A stretch of DNA of 64,000 bases, from contig NZ_CP018319.1 of the NCBI RefSeq assembly GCF_001952935.1, positions 5,786,001 through 5,850,000 on the forward strand, read 5' to 3'. The stretch is from Pseudomonas frederiksbergensis. GTDB lineage: Bacteria > Pseudomonadota > Gammaproteobacteria > Pseudomonadales > Pseudomonadaceae. The notes under the pieces were generated by a model, which saw only the letters and a program-made list of their open reading frames with translations, was not told the origin of the DNA and searched no databases. The translations under genes and the position numbers were made by a program. This document shows, piece after piece, positions 1 to 9,295 of this stretch. Every line of letters starts with the position of its first letter. Positions within the stretch are counted from its first letter, which is position 1.

Positions 1-1
1 G

Positions 2-151
2 ATTGCCACCGGGGCCAGTTCAGCGAGCCAGCAAGCCATCGGCACCGGGGTGATTGGCGGGATGATCACGGCGACACTGGCGGTAGTGTTTGTGCCAGTG
101 TTTTTTGTGGTGGTGATGAAACTCGTGCGCAAGCGCCATAAGGGTATCTAA
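2..151 (+). CDS. RND efflux transporter, C-terminal end (partial)
   Basis: The first 49 codons of the window read in frame to a TAA stop and match the last transmembrane helix of HAE1-type RND drug exporters (AcrB/MexF family). Residues such as GTGVIGGMITAT followed by FVPVFFVVV and a short basic tail (KLVRKRHKGI) are typical of that end. RND pumps are inner-membrane proton-driven exporters working with a periplasmic adaptor and an outer-membrane channel. Only the C-terminus is visible, so substrate and subfamily cannot be assigned. It converges on pepN. Confidence 0.85.
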   Translation: MATGASSASQQAIGTGVIGGMITATLAVVFVPVFFVVVMKLVRKRHKGI

Positions 152-175
152 CCCCATCTACCCCTGTGGGAGCGG

Positions 176-210
176 GCTCCTGCAGGGTTCAGGCGAACCA
201 CTGCAGGAGC
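176..210. repeat. Hairpin between convergent genes (REP-like, possible bidirectional terminator)
   Basis: A 15-base left arm starting GCTCCTGCAGG at 176 pairs almost fully with a right arm ending CTGCAGGAGC at 210, around a short AGGC loop. It sits between the converging RND gene and pepN. It starts with the GGGAGCGGGCT sequence found in the REP elements of this window, so it may be a diverged REP. There is no clear T-run on either side, so terminator function is an inference. Confidence 0.5.
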
Positions 211-220
211 GAACCCTGAG

Positions 221-2878
221 TCAGGCCAGGCTTTTGCTGACCACCTCGAACACATCGCTGGACAGCTGGCCCGAAGCTCGAATCCGCTCAAGCTCACCTT
301 TCATCAACGCCTGGCGCGCATCGTCATACTTGCGCCAGCGAGTCAGCGGTGCCAACTGCCGCGAAGCGATCTGCGGGTTGAACCCGTTCAACTCGATCAC
401 CAGATCCGCGAGGAACCGATAACCCGAACCATCGGCCGCATGGAAGTTGATCAGGTTCTGCCCGGCAAACGCGCCGACCAGTGCACGAACCTTGTTCGGG
501 TTCTTGATGTTGAACGCCGGATGCTGCATCAACGCCTTGACCCGCTCCAGACCACCTGGCAGCACGCTGCCCGCCTGGACACTGAACCACTGATCCATGA
601 CCAGGGGATTGTCCTTGAAGTGCTCGGCAAAACTGGCCAAGGCCTTGGCTTTTTCGTCTTCGAACGGCGAATTGACCAATACCGCCAACGCCGTCAGGCG
701 CTCGGTCATGTTGTCGCTGGTCTCGAACTGCTCGAGCGTCGCCGCCAACACTTCCGGTTTGCCGCTGAGCATCAGGTACGACAGCGCAATGTTCTGCAAC
801 GCGCGACGAGCGAAGTGTTCGGCCTCAGCCACATACGGGGTTTTCTTCGACAGATCGCGATTGGCCTGGTAACGCAGCCACAGCGCCTCGAACAAACCTT
901 CTGCCAATTGCTTGCGAGCAAACTCGCGAGCGATGTGAATGGCGTCAACGTCAGCCACTTCGCTGATCTCAGTCAGATACGCCTCGCCCGGCAGCGAGAG
1001 CATTTCCGCGACCATCGCCTGATCCAGCGTTTCGTCCGACAACACGGTACGCAAGGCAGAAACCAGACGCTGATCCAGTACCAGTTTCTCGCCCTTTTGC
1101 TGCTGGGCAATCAGCTCTTGCAGCACCTGAACCGACAATTGCTGACCCGCATCCCAGCGATTGAAACCATCGCTGTCGTGCTGCATCAGGAACATCAGTT
1201 GATCGCGGTTGTACGGGAAGCTCAGTTTCACTGGCGCCGAGAAGCCACGCAGCAACGAAGGCAATGGCTGTTGCGCGATGTCGATGAAGGTGAACGTCTG
1301 CTCGGCTTCGGTTACGGAGATGACCCGTGAGGTGCCCTGGGCACTGGCTTCACCGGAAAGACGCAACGCAATGGCCGCGCCTTTGGCGTCCAGCAGGCCC
1401 AGTTCGACCGGGATCACGAACGGCAGCTTCTCAACCTTGTCTGGGGTTGCCGGGCAGCTTTGACGGAACGTCAGGCTGTAGGTTTTCGCCGCCGCGTCGT
1501 AGGACTCGCTGACCGCCAAACGCGGTGTGCCAGCCTGGCTGTACCAGCGCTTGAACTGGGTCAGGTCGACACCGTTGGCGTCTTCCATCGCTTTGATGAA
1601 GTCGTCACAGGTCACGGCCTGGCCGTCATGGCGTTCGAAGTACAGGTCGCTGCCTTTGCGGAAGCCTTCGGCGCCGAGCAAGGTATGAATCATGCCGACC
1701 ACTTCCGAACCCTTTTCGTACACGGTGAGGGTATAGAAGTTGGAAATCTCGATGAAGCTGTCCGGGCGTACGGCGTGAGCCATGGGACCGGCGTCTTCGG
1801 CGAACTGGTGGGTGCGCAGGTACGCCACATCCTGAATGCGCTTGACCGTGGCCGAGTTCATGTCGGCGGAGAAACCCGAATCGCGGAACACGGTGAAGCC
1901 TTCCTTGAGCGACAACTGAAACCAGTCGCGGCAGGTCACGCGGTTGCCCGACCAGTTGTGGAAGTACTCGTGGGCAACGATTGCCTCTACGCGCTGGTGC
2001 GCGGCGTCGGTGGCGGTCTCGGCGCGGGCCAGCACGGCGCTGGAGTTGAAGATGTTGAGACCCTTGTTCTCCATGGCGCCCATGTTGAAGTCGTTGACTG
2101 CGACGATCATGAAGATGTCCAGGTCGTACTCTCGACCGTAGACCTCTTCGTCCCAGCGCATGGACTTCTTCAGGCTGTTCATGGCGTGCTGGCACTTGTC
2201 GATGTTTTCCGGCTCGACATAAATGCGCAGTGCCACGGAACGATCGGTCATGGTGGTGAACGTGTCTTCGACGCACCACAAATCACCGGCCACCAGCGCG
2301 AACAGGTAGGCAGGCTTCTTGAACGGATCTTCCCATGTCGCCCAGTGCCGGCCCTCTTCGCCGGGACCTGAGGCAATCGGGTTGCCGTTGGAGAGCAACA
2401 CCGGATAGCTGTGCTGCTCGGCAACCACCGTGGTGGTGAACGTGCTCATTACGTCCGGACGGTCGAGGTAATAGGTGATCTTGCGGAAGCCTTCGGCCTC
2501 GCACTGGGTGCAGAACATCGTGCCGGATTTGTACAGGCCTTCCAGCGCAGTGTTGGTTTCCGGGTGGATCTTGACGCTGGTATCGACCGTGAAGGTGGTG
2601 CTGGTCGGGTGCAGGGTCAGGTGGTTTTCCGTCAACTGATAGTCCGCGGCGGTCAATTCGATGTCGGCCAGGTTCACGGACAGCAATTCAAGCTGTTGGC
2701 CATCCAGCACCAGCGGCGGCAGGCCCGGGCCACGCTCGGGATTGCGGCGCATCACCAGTTGCGCATGGACCAGGCTGTGGTCCTCGTACAACTCGAAGGT
2801 CAGGTGTGTCTCGTCGATCAGGTACTCGGGCGCCTGATAGTCCTTCAGGTAGATCATCTTCGGTTGTTCGGTGCGCAT
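221..2878 (-). CDS. pepN: Aminopeptidase N (M1 zinc metallopeptidase)
   Basis: An 885-residue cytoplasmic aminopeptidase that removes N-terminal amino acids from peptides, close in length to E. coli PepN (about 870). The exopeptidase motif GAMEN lies at residues 267-271. The zinc motif HEYFH is at 303-307 with the third ligand Glu326 in LKEGF. The C-terminal half is the helical domain of bacterial PepN. The ATG at 2878 has an AAGGA ribosome site 7 bases upstream. It is the last gene of a leftward run from nadK, starting 10 bases after the DUF2797 gene. Family identity is secure. Confidence 0.97.
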   Translation of the reverse strand: MRTEQPKMIYLKDYQAPEYLIDETHLTFELYEDHSLVHAQLVMRRNPERGPGLPPLVLDGQQLELLSVNLADIELTAADYQLTENHLTLHPTSTTFTVDTSVKIHPETNTALEGLYKSGTMFCTQCEAEGFRKITYYLDRPDVMSTFTTTVVAEQHSYPVLLSNGNPIASGPGEEGRHWATWEDPFKKPAYLFALVAGDLWCVEDTFTTMTDRSVALRIYVEPENIDKCQHAMNSLKKSMRWDEEVYGREYDLDIFMIVAVNDFNMGAMENKGLNIFNSSAVLARAETATDAAHQRVEAIVAHEYFHNWSGNRVTCRDWFQLSLKEGFTVFRDSGFSADMNSATVKRIQDVAYLRTHQFAEDAGPMAHAVRPDSFIEISNFYTLTVYEKGSEVVGMIHTLLGAEGFRKGSDLYFERHDGQAVTCDDFIKAMEDANGVDLTQFKRWYSQAGTPRLAVSESYDAAAKTYSLTFRQSCPATPDKVEKLPFVIPVELGLLDAKGAAIALRLSGEASAQGTSRVISVTEAEQTFTFIDIAQQPLPSLLRGFSAPVKLSFPYNRDQLMFLMQHDSDGFNRWDAGQQLSVQVLQELIAQQQKGEKLVLDQRLVSALRTVLSDETLDQAMVAEMLSLPGEAYLTEISEVADVDAIHIAREFARKQLAEGLFEALWLRYQANRDLSKKTPYVAEAEHFARRALQNIALSYLMLSGKPEVLAATLEQFETSDNMTERLTALAVLVNSPFEDEKAKALASFAEHFKDNPLVMDQWFSVQAGSVLPGGLERVKALMQHPAFNIKNPNKVRALVGAFAGQNLINFHAADGSGYRFLADLVIELNGFNPQIASRQLAPLTRWRKYDDARQALMKGELERIRASGQLSSDVFEVVSKSLA

Positions 2879-2888
2879 GCTGGAGTCC

Positions 2889-3719
2889 TTACTGATGCAC
2901 GGCGAGCTGGTAGGCCGTGTATTTACGAATATTGATTACGCCGGTGTCGAAAATCAGGTACTGGCCCTTGATTCCCAACAGCGTGCCTTCGGCGATCGGA
3001 TTCTTGTCCAGGTTGAAGCTGACGATCTTGGCCGGGTATTGCTCGACCGGATAGCGGATCTCGAGCGTTTCTACATCGGCAATAGTCTGGATCGCCTGTA
3101 GGCCGAATCGTTCCTGCAAACTTTGCAATCCTTCGGCGCAACTGTCGAACAGCTGATCGCGAACCTGCGCCAGGTCGACCGACACCGCATCGCCCTTGAG
3201 TAAAGCACGCCAGTTGGTCTTGTCCGCCACCTGACTGCGGAACAGGTCTTCGACGAAGCCCGACTGCTGACGGGTCGAGACACGCATGATCGGCAAGGCC
3301 TGACGGGCGCCCTGGTCGATCCAACGGGTCGGCAGCTGAGTGGCGCGGGTAATCCCGACCTTCACCCCCGAAGAGTTGGACAGATACACAATGTGATCCG
3401 TCATGCAGAACTTCTCGCCCCACTCCGGCTCACGGCAGGTGCCAGCGTCATAGTGGCAACGCTCCGGGCTCATGATGCAGATGTCGCACTGAGCCAGTTT
3501 GGTCATGCACGGGTAGCAGTAACCCTGGCTGAAACTGGTTTTGGTCTTGCGTCCGCAATGGGAGCAATGAATCGCCCCCAGGTATTCCAGACGCACCGTG
3601 GTCCCGATCAATGGATTGACCGGCACCTCGACGTCATCCAGACGAAACGCGTACTGCACGTTCGGCCCGTCAAGGCGCGCCGACATTTTGCTGATTGCAC
3701 CGCGGCCAATCTCGATCAA
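2889..3719 (-). CDS. DUF2797 domain protein with cysteine-rich zinc-finger-like region
   Basis: A 276-residue protein recognisable as the DUF2797 family of gammaproteobacteria; its function is not known. Its first third carries pairs of cysteines (CSHCGRK, CYPCM, CDIC, then two more Cys) that look like zinc ligands, followed by VGITRATQLPTRWIDQGA, a segment resembling a GIY-YIG-type fold. The reading frame opens at a TTG overlapping the DUF1315 stop codon; the first ATG is 33 bases inside (3686) but has no better ribosome site. The overlap points to translational coupling with DUF1315. Start choice is the uncertain part. Confidence 0.85.
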   Translation of the reverse strand: MIEIGRGAISKMSARLDGPNVQYAFRLDDVEVPVNPLIGTTVRLEYLGAIHCSHCGRKTKTSFSQGYCYPCMTKLAQCDICIMSPERCHYDAGTCREPEWGEKFCMTDHIVYLSNSSGVKVGITRATQLPTRWIDQGARQALPIMRVSTRQQSGFVEDLFRSQVADKTNWRALLKGDAVSVDLAQVRDQLFDSCAEGLQSLQERFGLQAIQTIADVETLEIRYPVEQYPAKIVSFNLDKNPIAEGTLLGIKGQYLIFDTGVINIRKYTAYQLAVHQ

Positions 3720-3976
3720 TGGACGGCATCCGATTTGAACAGGATATTCGGCACTTCAATCGACTTGGAGCCGCACTCCTGCACGCCCATGTAACCGGTG
3801 CGCTGGTCTTCGGGCAGGTTCTGGATTTCCCAGGCGATCATCGCTTGCAGCGACAGTTCGCGTTGTTCGGGGGTTAATTTGCCACCGTCGGACCATTTAC
3901 CGATTTCCACCGCCAGTTTCAGGCTCTGGTAGATATCAGGGGTGATGTTGTTGATCATTTCGTTAAAAGAGGACAT
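3716..3976 (-). CDS. DUF1315 (YeaC-like) family protein
   Basis: A small 86-residue cytoplasmic protein of the DUF1315/YeaC family, with the characteristic stretch DGGKLTPEQRE and the C-terminal NILFKSD region. No biochemical function is established. The frame is open to 4003, but the ATG at 3976 (MSSFNEMI) has a GGAG box 6 bases upstream, while the upstream one has none, so the shorter form is preferred. Its stop overlaps the start of DUF2797, and the two commonly sit together in pseudomonads as far as I recall. Confidence 0.85.
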   Translation of the reverse strand: MSSFNEMINNITPDIYQSLKLAVEIGKWSDGGKLTPEQRELSLQAMIAWEIQNLPEDQRTGYMGVQECGSKSIEVPNILFKSDAVH

Positions 3977-4009
3977 CAAGGGCTCCGCGCTCTTTATTGA
4001 CATAACTGA

Positions 4010-4879
4010 TTAGACGGCCAGTTTACGGCGGTTGTACAAACCACCCAACAAGCCGGTCAAGCATCCGACGAGCAACCCGCCGACGTGGGCCGCATTGGCA
4101 ATTTCACCGAAGCCGATCAACGAGATCAGTCCCGACATACACAGCACCAGCCATACCAGCATCATCACCAGCACGCCGCGCGGCAGGCGATAAGCCGGGT
4201 TTGGCGACAACAGCTGAAAGATCCAGCAATGCCCGAGCAGGCCGTACAGCACGCCGGACAACCCGCCAAACAGTGTCGGGCCACTGAAAACAAACTGGGC
4301 GTAGTTCGAGACCAGGCCGAACAGCAAGGTCAGGCCGATCAGGTTGATGCTGCCCTGGCGCGACTCGATGCGTCGCCCCAGCTCCCAGTACCACATGCCG
4401 TTCATGGCCAGGTGCAGGATGCCGAAGTGGATCAGCATCGGCGTTACCAGACGCCACCACTGCCCCGCCGCCAGGCTGTCGGCCAATGGCACGAAGTGGA
4501 TGTACTCGCCGACAACTCGGAAATCGAGGAAGGTCAGCCAGCGCAACGTGTCGAGGTTTTCGCCCAGCAGCGTCACTGCGCCGACCAGCAGGCTCAGCAG
4601 CAACACGAACGCCGTCGCCTTGGCGTGGCGCAGTTGCTCGACGAAACCTGGGCGCTTTATGGTTTGCGCCACCGGAATGTCCAGCTGTTGATCGGGATCA
4701 CCGGCCGGGAAGCGTTCGTACAACACACGCACGTCTTCGCTGATATTGGCCGGCACCCACAGCACTTGCTCGCCCGCCTCTTCGCTGACCCGATGCGGCA
4801 CTTGCATGCGCTGCAACAGTTTGACGAACCCGCTCAAGTCCACCGCCAGCGGCAGGCGTAAAACAGCAACGGCACTCAT
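4010..4879 (-). CDS. Rhomboid-family intramembrane serine protease
   Basis: A 289-residue integral membrane protease of the GlpG/rhomboid family, which cuts transmembrane helices within the bilayer. About 85 soluble N-terminal residues precede roughly six membrane helices starting near residue 88. The catalytic serine is Ser208 in GGLSG and its partner is His265 in NAAHVGG. The conserved HLAMN motif of helix 2 ends at Asn160. The start overlaps the phosphoesterase stop by 4 bases (ATGA), so the pair is translationally coupled. Substrate unknown. Confidence 0.93.
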   Translation of the reverse strand: MSAVAVLRLPLAVDLSGFVKLLQRMQVPHRVSEEAGEQVLWVPANISEDVRVLYERFPAGDPDQQLDIPVAQTIKRPGFVEQLRHAKATAFVLLLSLLVGAVTLLGENLDTLRWLTFLDFRVVGEYIHFVPLADSLAAGQWWRLVTPMLIHFGILHLAMNGMWYWELGRRIESRQGSINLIGLTLLFGLVSNYAQFVFSGPTLFGGLSGVLYGLLGHCWIFQLLSPNPAYRLPRGVLVMMLVWLVLCMSGLISLIGFGEIANAAHVGGLLVGCLTGLLGGLYNRRKLAV

Positions 4880-5847
4880 CGCAGCACCTCCGGTCGCTCG
4901 ACATCGACCCAGACAAATTTATGCGGGTCGAGGCGGGTTTCCTGGTCCAGACGGTAGGCGACCAGTTTGCCGTAGAGCACGGCGCTGTAATCCAGACAGG
5001 CCAGGTTCGGCCGGATCGGCACCGGCTTGCCGCTGCGCCAGTAGTGGCCCACGAACAACAAAGGCTCATCGACGCCATAGCGCAGCAAGGTGTTTTTTTC
5101 AGTGGACGACAGCGGCGTCCGGGCCACGGGTTCGGGCAAGGCGTCGGGCTGGAACACGATGTCTCCGTAGGTTTGCGGGTCGTCTTCCCAGAACTTGGTG
5201 CGGAAGAACGAACGCGTCAGGCCATCTCCGCTGGTCATGGTCAACCCGTGCGGCAAGCGCATGTCAGTGCCGCGCAGCAGGCGATCGAACACGGTGCAGG
5301 CGAAACTGCCCGGCACGGCCGAAGCCTGGAGGAAATGTTCATCGACGCAACCGTTGGGAAATAGCGCGCGCAAGGGTTCGATCAGCCCCGCGTCCCAGCA
5401 GGCATGCACCACGCGGAAACGCCCGGCATCGACGAACAATGGCATCTCATAGAACCATTGCAGGAAGTCATGCCAGTCGGCCGGATGGCCTTCGAACTGG
5501 GTCAGGGTTTCGTTCAGCAAACGGGCATGGCGCGGGGTGTGTTCACGCACGAACTGCTTGCCGCTGCCCGGAGGCGCCGGCGTGCTCCAGCCGAGGGCGT
5601 TGAACTCATGGTTACCCATGATGCACAACGCCTGACCCGCTTCGACCATGTCGTGAACGATGTGCAGCGCTTCGCGAATCCGCGGGCCGCGGTCGATGAT
5701 GTCGCCGACGAACACCGCCATGCGCGACGGATGCCGCCAGACGCCTGCGTGCTTTTGGTAACCGAGCCGGTCGAGCAAGTGCTCAAGGGTCAGAGCGCAA
5801 CCGTGCACGTCACCGATCAGGTCGTAGCTACGCGCGGGATCGAGCAT
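4876..5847 (-). CDS. Metallophosphoesterase (PrpE/ApaH-like)
   Basis: A 323-residue member of the calcineurin-like phosphoesterase superfamily. The metal-binding signatures are in order: GDVHG at 12-16, GDIIDRGP at 48-55 and GNHE at 78-81, with a later GHYW histidine. Such proteins hydrolyse phosphomonoesters, dinucleoside tetraphosphates or phosphoproteins; the substrate cannot be told from the sequence. The frame is open further upstream (5880), but the ATG at 5847 overlaps the nadK stop as TGATG and has a GGAGG box, which decides the start. It is followed directly by the rhomboid gene. Confidence 0.92.
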   Translation of the reverse strand: MLDPARSYDLIGDVHGCALTLEHLLDRLGYQKHAGVWRHPSRMAVFVGDIIDRGPRIREALHIVHDMVEAGQALCIMGNHEFNALGWSTPAPPGSGKQFVREHTPRHARLLNETLTQFEGHPADWHDFLQWFYEMPLFVDAGRFRVVHACWDAGLIEPLRALFPNGCVDEHFLQASAVPGSFACTVFDRLLRGTDMRLPHGLTMTSGDGLTRSFFRTKFWEDDPQTYGDIVFQPDALPEPVARTPLSSTEKNTLLRYGVDEPLLFVGHYWRSGKPVPIRPNLACLDYSAVLYGKLVAYRLDQETRLDPHKFVWVDVERPEVLR

Positions 5848-6737
5848 CAGTCGCCTCCACCACCCAACTTGCTGCCCCAACCGAGTTTGGTCCGACAGAC
5901 TTCATAGTAGTTGTGATCGAGCGGATGAATCAGCCGCAGCTTTTGGGCTTTTTTGCTGATGGTGATGGTGTCCCCCGGCGCGCAGGTGAAATGGTTCTGC
6001 CCGTCACAGGAGACTTGCGGGTAAATCTGCATATCTTTGGACACGACGATTTTCAGCTCACTGTTGCCATCGACCACAATCGGCCTGCCCGACAAGGTAT
6101 GGGGGTACATCGGCACAATCACAATAGCGTCGAGCTTGGGATGCATGATCGGCCCGCCCGCCGACAGCGCGTAGGCGGTCGAACCGGTGGGCGTGGCGAC
6201 GATCAGGCCGTCGGCCTTCTGGCTGCAGACGAACTGGCCGTCGATGTACAACTCGAACTCGATCATCCGCGTCGACTTGCCGGGGTGCAGCACCACGTCG
6301 TTCAGCGCGTCGCCCTGACCGATAGCCTCGGCATGACGACGAACTTCGGCTTGCAGCAGGAAGCGGTTCTCGACCAGATAGTGGCCGTCGAGCACTTCGG
6401 CGACTTTGACTTCCAGTTCATCGGGACGGATATCGGTCAGGAAGCCCAGGCTGCCACGGTTGATGCCCAGCACCGGGATATTGTGCCGGGCCAGCGCCCG
6501 GGCGGCGCCCAACAGGCTGCCGTCACCACCCACCACAATTACCATGTCACATACTTCGCCGAGCATCTTGCGCGACGAGGTTTGCAAGCCATGGCCCGGC
6601 AACACTTCGGCGATGGTGTCTTCGAGGATCACGTGCAGGTGACGATCGAGCAGAAACCGTTTCAGTCGGCGGACGGTATCCAGCACCTGCGAACTGCCCA
6701 GGCGACCGATGATGCCGATATTACGAAATTGCTCCAT
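5847..6737 (-). CDS. nadK: NAD kinase
   Basis: A 296-residue ATP-NAD kinase that phosphorylates NAD to NADP, the only de novo source of NADP in most bacteria. The family signature VVGGDGS is at residues 68-74, followed by the NDVVLH and TGSTAYALSAGGPI motifs of the NAD-binding domain. Length is normal for the family. It heads the leftward run nadK, phosphoesterase, rhomboid, DUF1315, DUF2797, pepN, in which several junctions overlap. DUF1853 is transcribed divergently 107 bases away, so both promoters must lie in that gap. Confidence 0.97.
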   Translation of the reverse strand: MEQFRNIGIIGRLGSSQVLDTVRRLKRFLLDRHLHVILEDTIAEVLPGHGLQTSSRKMLGEVCDMVIVVGGDGSLLGAARALARHNIPVLGINRGSLGFLTDIRPDELEVKVAEVLDGHYLVENRFLLQAEVRRHAEAIGQGDALNDVVLHPGKSTRMIEFELYIDGQFVCSQKADGLIVATPTGSTAYALSAGGPIMHPKLDAIVIVPMYPHTLSGRPIVVDGNSELKIVVSKDMQIYPQVSCDGQNHFTCAPGDTITISKKAQKLRLIHPLDHNYYEVCRTKLGWGSKLGGGGD

Positions 6738-6844
6738 GAGGTTCCTGCGCGACGGCGAAAAACACGATTATGGGCGAAAGCGCGGGATAGACAAAATCCT
6801 TTCAGCCACAACGGTGTACTCACGATTGAGGCTATGCTCGCAAG

Positions 6845-7795
6845 ATGATCCTATTTCCCGATTTGCTGCAGTTACCCCACCAGTTGCGCCATCCCGAAGT
6901 GCGCGACCTGGCTTGGGTCATCCTCGCGCCGCCGATGCTTGGCGTGACGACGTGGCCGCAGCGTCATCCGCTGACCGGCAGTGACTGGGTGCAAGCGCCG
7001 GATCGGCTGGAACGCTGGCTGCGACAACTCGATCGCGACAGTTATGACTTGCTGCACTGGCTGGCGCAGGCCCGAACCCGGCGATTGGGCTTGTACTACG
7101 AACGCCTCTGGCAATACGCCGTGCGGCACGCGCCGGGTATCGACCTGATTGCCGCCAACATGCCGATCCGCCGCGAAGGCCATACGCTGGGTGAGCTGGA
7201 CATGCTGCTGCGCGATCGTGACGGCGTGCATCATCTGGAACTGGCGATCAAACTTTACCTTGGCCCGCAAAATGGCGACGGATACGACACGGCGCAGTGG
7301 CTCGGCCCCGGTTGCCACGATCGGCTGGACCGCAAACTGGCTCATCTGACGCAGCATCAACTGCCGATTTCGGCCCGCCCGGAGAGCCGCGAAGTATTGA
7401 CGGCGCTGGATATCCAGCAGTTCAGTGCGCACTTTTGGCTGGGCGGTTATTTGCTGTATCCGTGGCCGGGATCGGCCGAGCCACCGAATGGTGCGCATCC
7501 CCAGCATTTACGCGGTAGCTGGCTGCATCAGAAGGACTGGGCAGACTTTGTCGTACAGCGCCCGTTCGGTCGCTGGCAGCCCCTGCCCCGCCATGCCTGG
7601 CTGGCGCCGGCGCACTATCCGGCGGAGCAGGCCTGGAGCGTTGAACAGCTGAACGCCTGGCTCAGCGAGCTGGAGCCACTGGCCCCGGCGCAATTGCTGG
7701 TGCGACTCACAGAAAACGCCCAGGGTGATTGGGAAGAGGCAGAGCGGCTGTTTCTGGTGGCGGATCTTTGGCCGAATGTGCCGGGTAATGGTTGA
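6845..7795 (+). CDS. DUF1853 family protein
   Basis: A 316-residue protein I recognise as DUF1853, a widely conserved but uncharacterised gammaproteobacterial family. The stretch WRREGHTLGELDML-like (seen here as RREGHTLGELDMLL) followed by HHLELAIKLYL resembles the acidic/lysine active-site layout of PD-(D/E)XK nucleases: an Asp in ELDML and E-x-K in LELAIK. That is an inference, not an assignment. It is monocistronic, divergent from nadK, and followed by a REP hairpin. Confidence 0.88.
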   Translation: MILFPDLLQLPHQLRHPEVRDLAWVILAPPMLGVTTWPQRHPLTGSDWVQAPDRLERWLRQLDRDSYDLLHWLAQARTRRLGLYYERLWQYAVRHAPGIDLIAANMPIRREGHTLGELDMLLRDRDGVHHLELAIKLYLGPQNGDGYDTAQWLGPGCHDRLDRKLAHLTQHQLPISARPESREVLTALDIQQFSAHFWLGGYLLYPWPGSAEPPNGAHPQHLRGSWLHQKDWADFVVQRPFGRWQPLPRHAWLAPAHYPAEQAWSVEQLNAWLSELEPLAPAQLLVRLTENAQGDWEEAERLFLVADLWPNVPGNG

Positions 7796-7820
7796 ATTTA
7801 GTGGGTGTCTGGGCCGGCCT

Positions 7821-7888
7821 CTTCGCGAGCAAGCCCGCTCCCACAGGGGACCGCATTTCAAACTGTGGGAGCGGGCTTGCTCGCGAAG
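7821..7888. repeat. REP-like palindrome between convergent genes
   Basis: A 26-base arm CTTCGCGAGCAAGCCCGCTC... at 7821-7846 is the exact reverse complement of 7863-7888, separated by 16 bases. The core GAGCGGGCTTGCTCGCGA is the fluorescent-pseudomonad REP type also found at 46410-46474 and, in variant form, at 9296 and 34225. It lies between the converging DUF1853 and arsB-like genes and could end transcription from both sides. Confidence 0.9.
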
Positions 7889-7901
7889 GGGCCGACGCGG
7901 T

Positions 7902-9185
7902 CTAAACCGATAACCGCAATGCCAAAGCCGCCAACGTCACCAACAATACCGGCACCGTCAACACAATCCCGACCTTGAAGTAATACCCCCAGCCGATCCG
8001 GATACTCTTGCGCTCCAGCACATGCAACCACAGCAGCGTCGCCAGGCTGCCGATCGGCGTAATCTTCGGCCCCAGGTCGCTGCCGATGACGTTGGCATAG
8101 ATCATCGCCTCCTTCACCACCCCGGTCGCCTGGCTGGCATCGATTGACAGCAAACCGATCAGCACCGTCGGCAGATTGTTCATCATCGACGACAGCAGCG
8201 CGGTCAGTACGCCGGTGCCCATGGCAGCGCCCCATACGCCGTAGCCGGCAAAACCATCCAGCCATCCGGCCAGGTAACCCGTGAGCCCGGCGTTGCGCAG
8301 GCCATACACCACCAGGTACATGCCCAGCGAGAAAATCACGATATGCCAGGGCGCTTCCTTGATGACTTTGCGGGTGGAAATCTTGTGACCACGGGCGGCG
8401 ATGGCCAGCAGCAACGCCGCGCACACCGCAGAAATGGCACTGATCGGAATCCCCAGCGGTTCCAGCGCGAAGCAGCCGAGCAGCAGAATCACCAACACGG
8501 CCCAACCGGCATAAAACGTAGCGTGGTCGTGGATCGCAGAAGCCGGTTGCGCCAGTTGCTCGGGGTCGTAGTCCTTGGGAATGGCACGACGGAAAAACCA
8601 CATCAGCATCGCCAGGGTCGCCGCGACACTCACCAGGTTGACCGGGATCATCACCGCCGCGTAACGATTGAAACCAATGTTGAAGAAGTCAGCGGAAACG
8701 ATGTTCACCAGATTCGACACCACCAACGGCAGACTCGCCGTATCAGCGATGAAACCGGCGCCCATGACGAACGCCAGGGTCGCCGCCGGGGAAAAACGCA
8801 ACGCCAGCAGCATGGAAATCACGATGGGTGTGAGAATCAGCGCAGCCCCGTCGTTGGCGAACAATGCCGACACCAACGCACCGAGCAGCACCATATAAGC
8901 AAACAGCTTGCGTCCGCTGCCCCGTCCCCAACGGGCCACATGCAGCGCCGCCCAGGCAAAGAACCCCGCCTCGTCCAGCAGCAGACTGATGACAATCAGC
9001 GCGACAAAAGTCCCGGTGGCGTTCCAGATAATCTGCCACACCAGTGGGATGTCGCTCAGGTGAACGACCCCGAAAATCAGCGCAAGCACCGCGCCGAACA
9101 CCGCACTCCAGCCAACGCCAAGGCCTTTTGGCTGCCAGATCACCAAGGTGATGGTCAGCAGGAAAATCAACGATGCGGTCAGCAT
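7902..9185 (-). CDS. ArsB-like inner-membrane transporter (arsenite/ion transporter superfamily)
   Basis: A 427-residue hydrophobic protein with about 11-12 predicted membrane helices, matching the ArsB/NhaD ion-transporter superfamily. The segment ALFANDGAALILTPIVI is the conserved re-entrant motif of ArsB, with the mirrored SMMNNLPTVLIGLL in the second half. ArsB exports arsenite or antimonite, powered alone by proton exchange or by ArsA. No arsR, arsC or arsA lies nearby in the window, so the true substrate could differ. The neighbouring gene is a flavin reductase of another family. Confidence 0.85.
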   Translation of the reverse strand: MLTASLIFLLTITLVIWQPKGLGVGWSAVFGAVLALIFGVVHLSDIPLVWQIIWNATGTFVALIVISLLLDEAGFFAWAALHVARWGRGSGRKLFAYMVLLGALVSALFANDGAALILTPIVISMLLALRFSPAATLAFVMGAGFIADTASLPLVVSNLVNIVSADFFNIGFNRYAAVMIPVNLVSVAATLAMLMWFFRRAIPKDYDPEQLAQPASAIHDHATFYAGWAVLVILLLGCFALEPLGIPISAISAVCAALLLAIAARGHKISTRKVIKEAPWHIVIFSLGMYLVVYGLRNAGLTGYLAGWLDGFAGYGVWGAAMGTGVLTALLSSMMNNLPTVLIGLLSIDASQATGVVKEAMIYANVIGSDLGPKITPIGSLATLLWLHVLERKSIRIGWGYYFKVGIVLTVPVLLVTLAALALRLSV

Positions 9186-9295
9186 GCAGTGCAGCCTTGT
9201 CGGAAAACAAACCGCGATTCAGCCGCAATGCACGGGCGGAGTAAAGCGCAAACTTGCTCCCTTGCGCGCACCGGCCCAGCCACACACCCCTTGTA

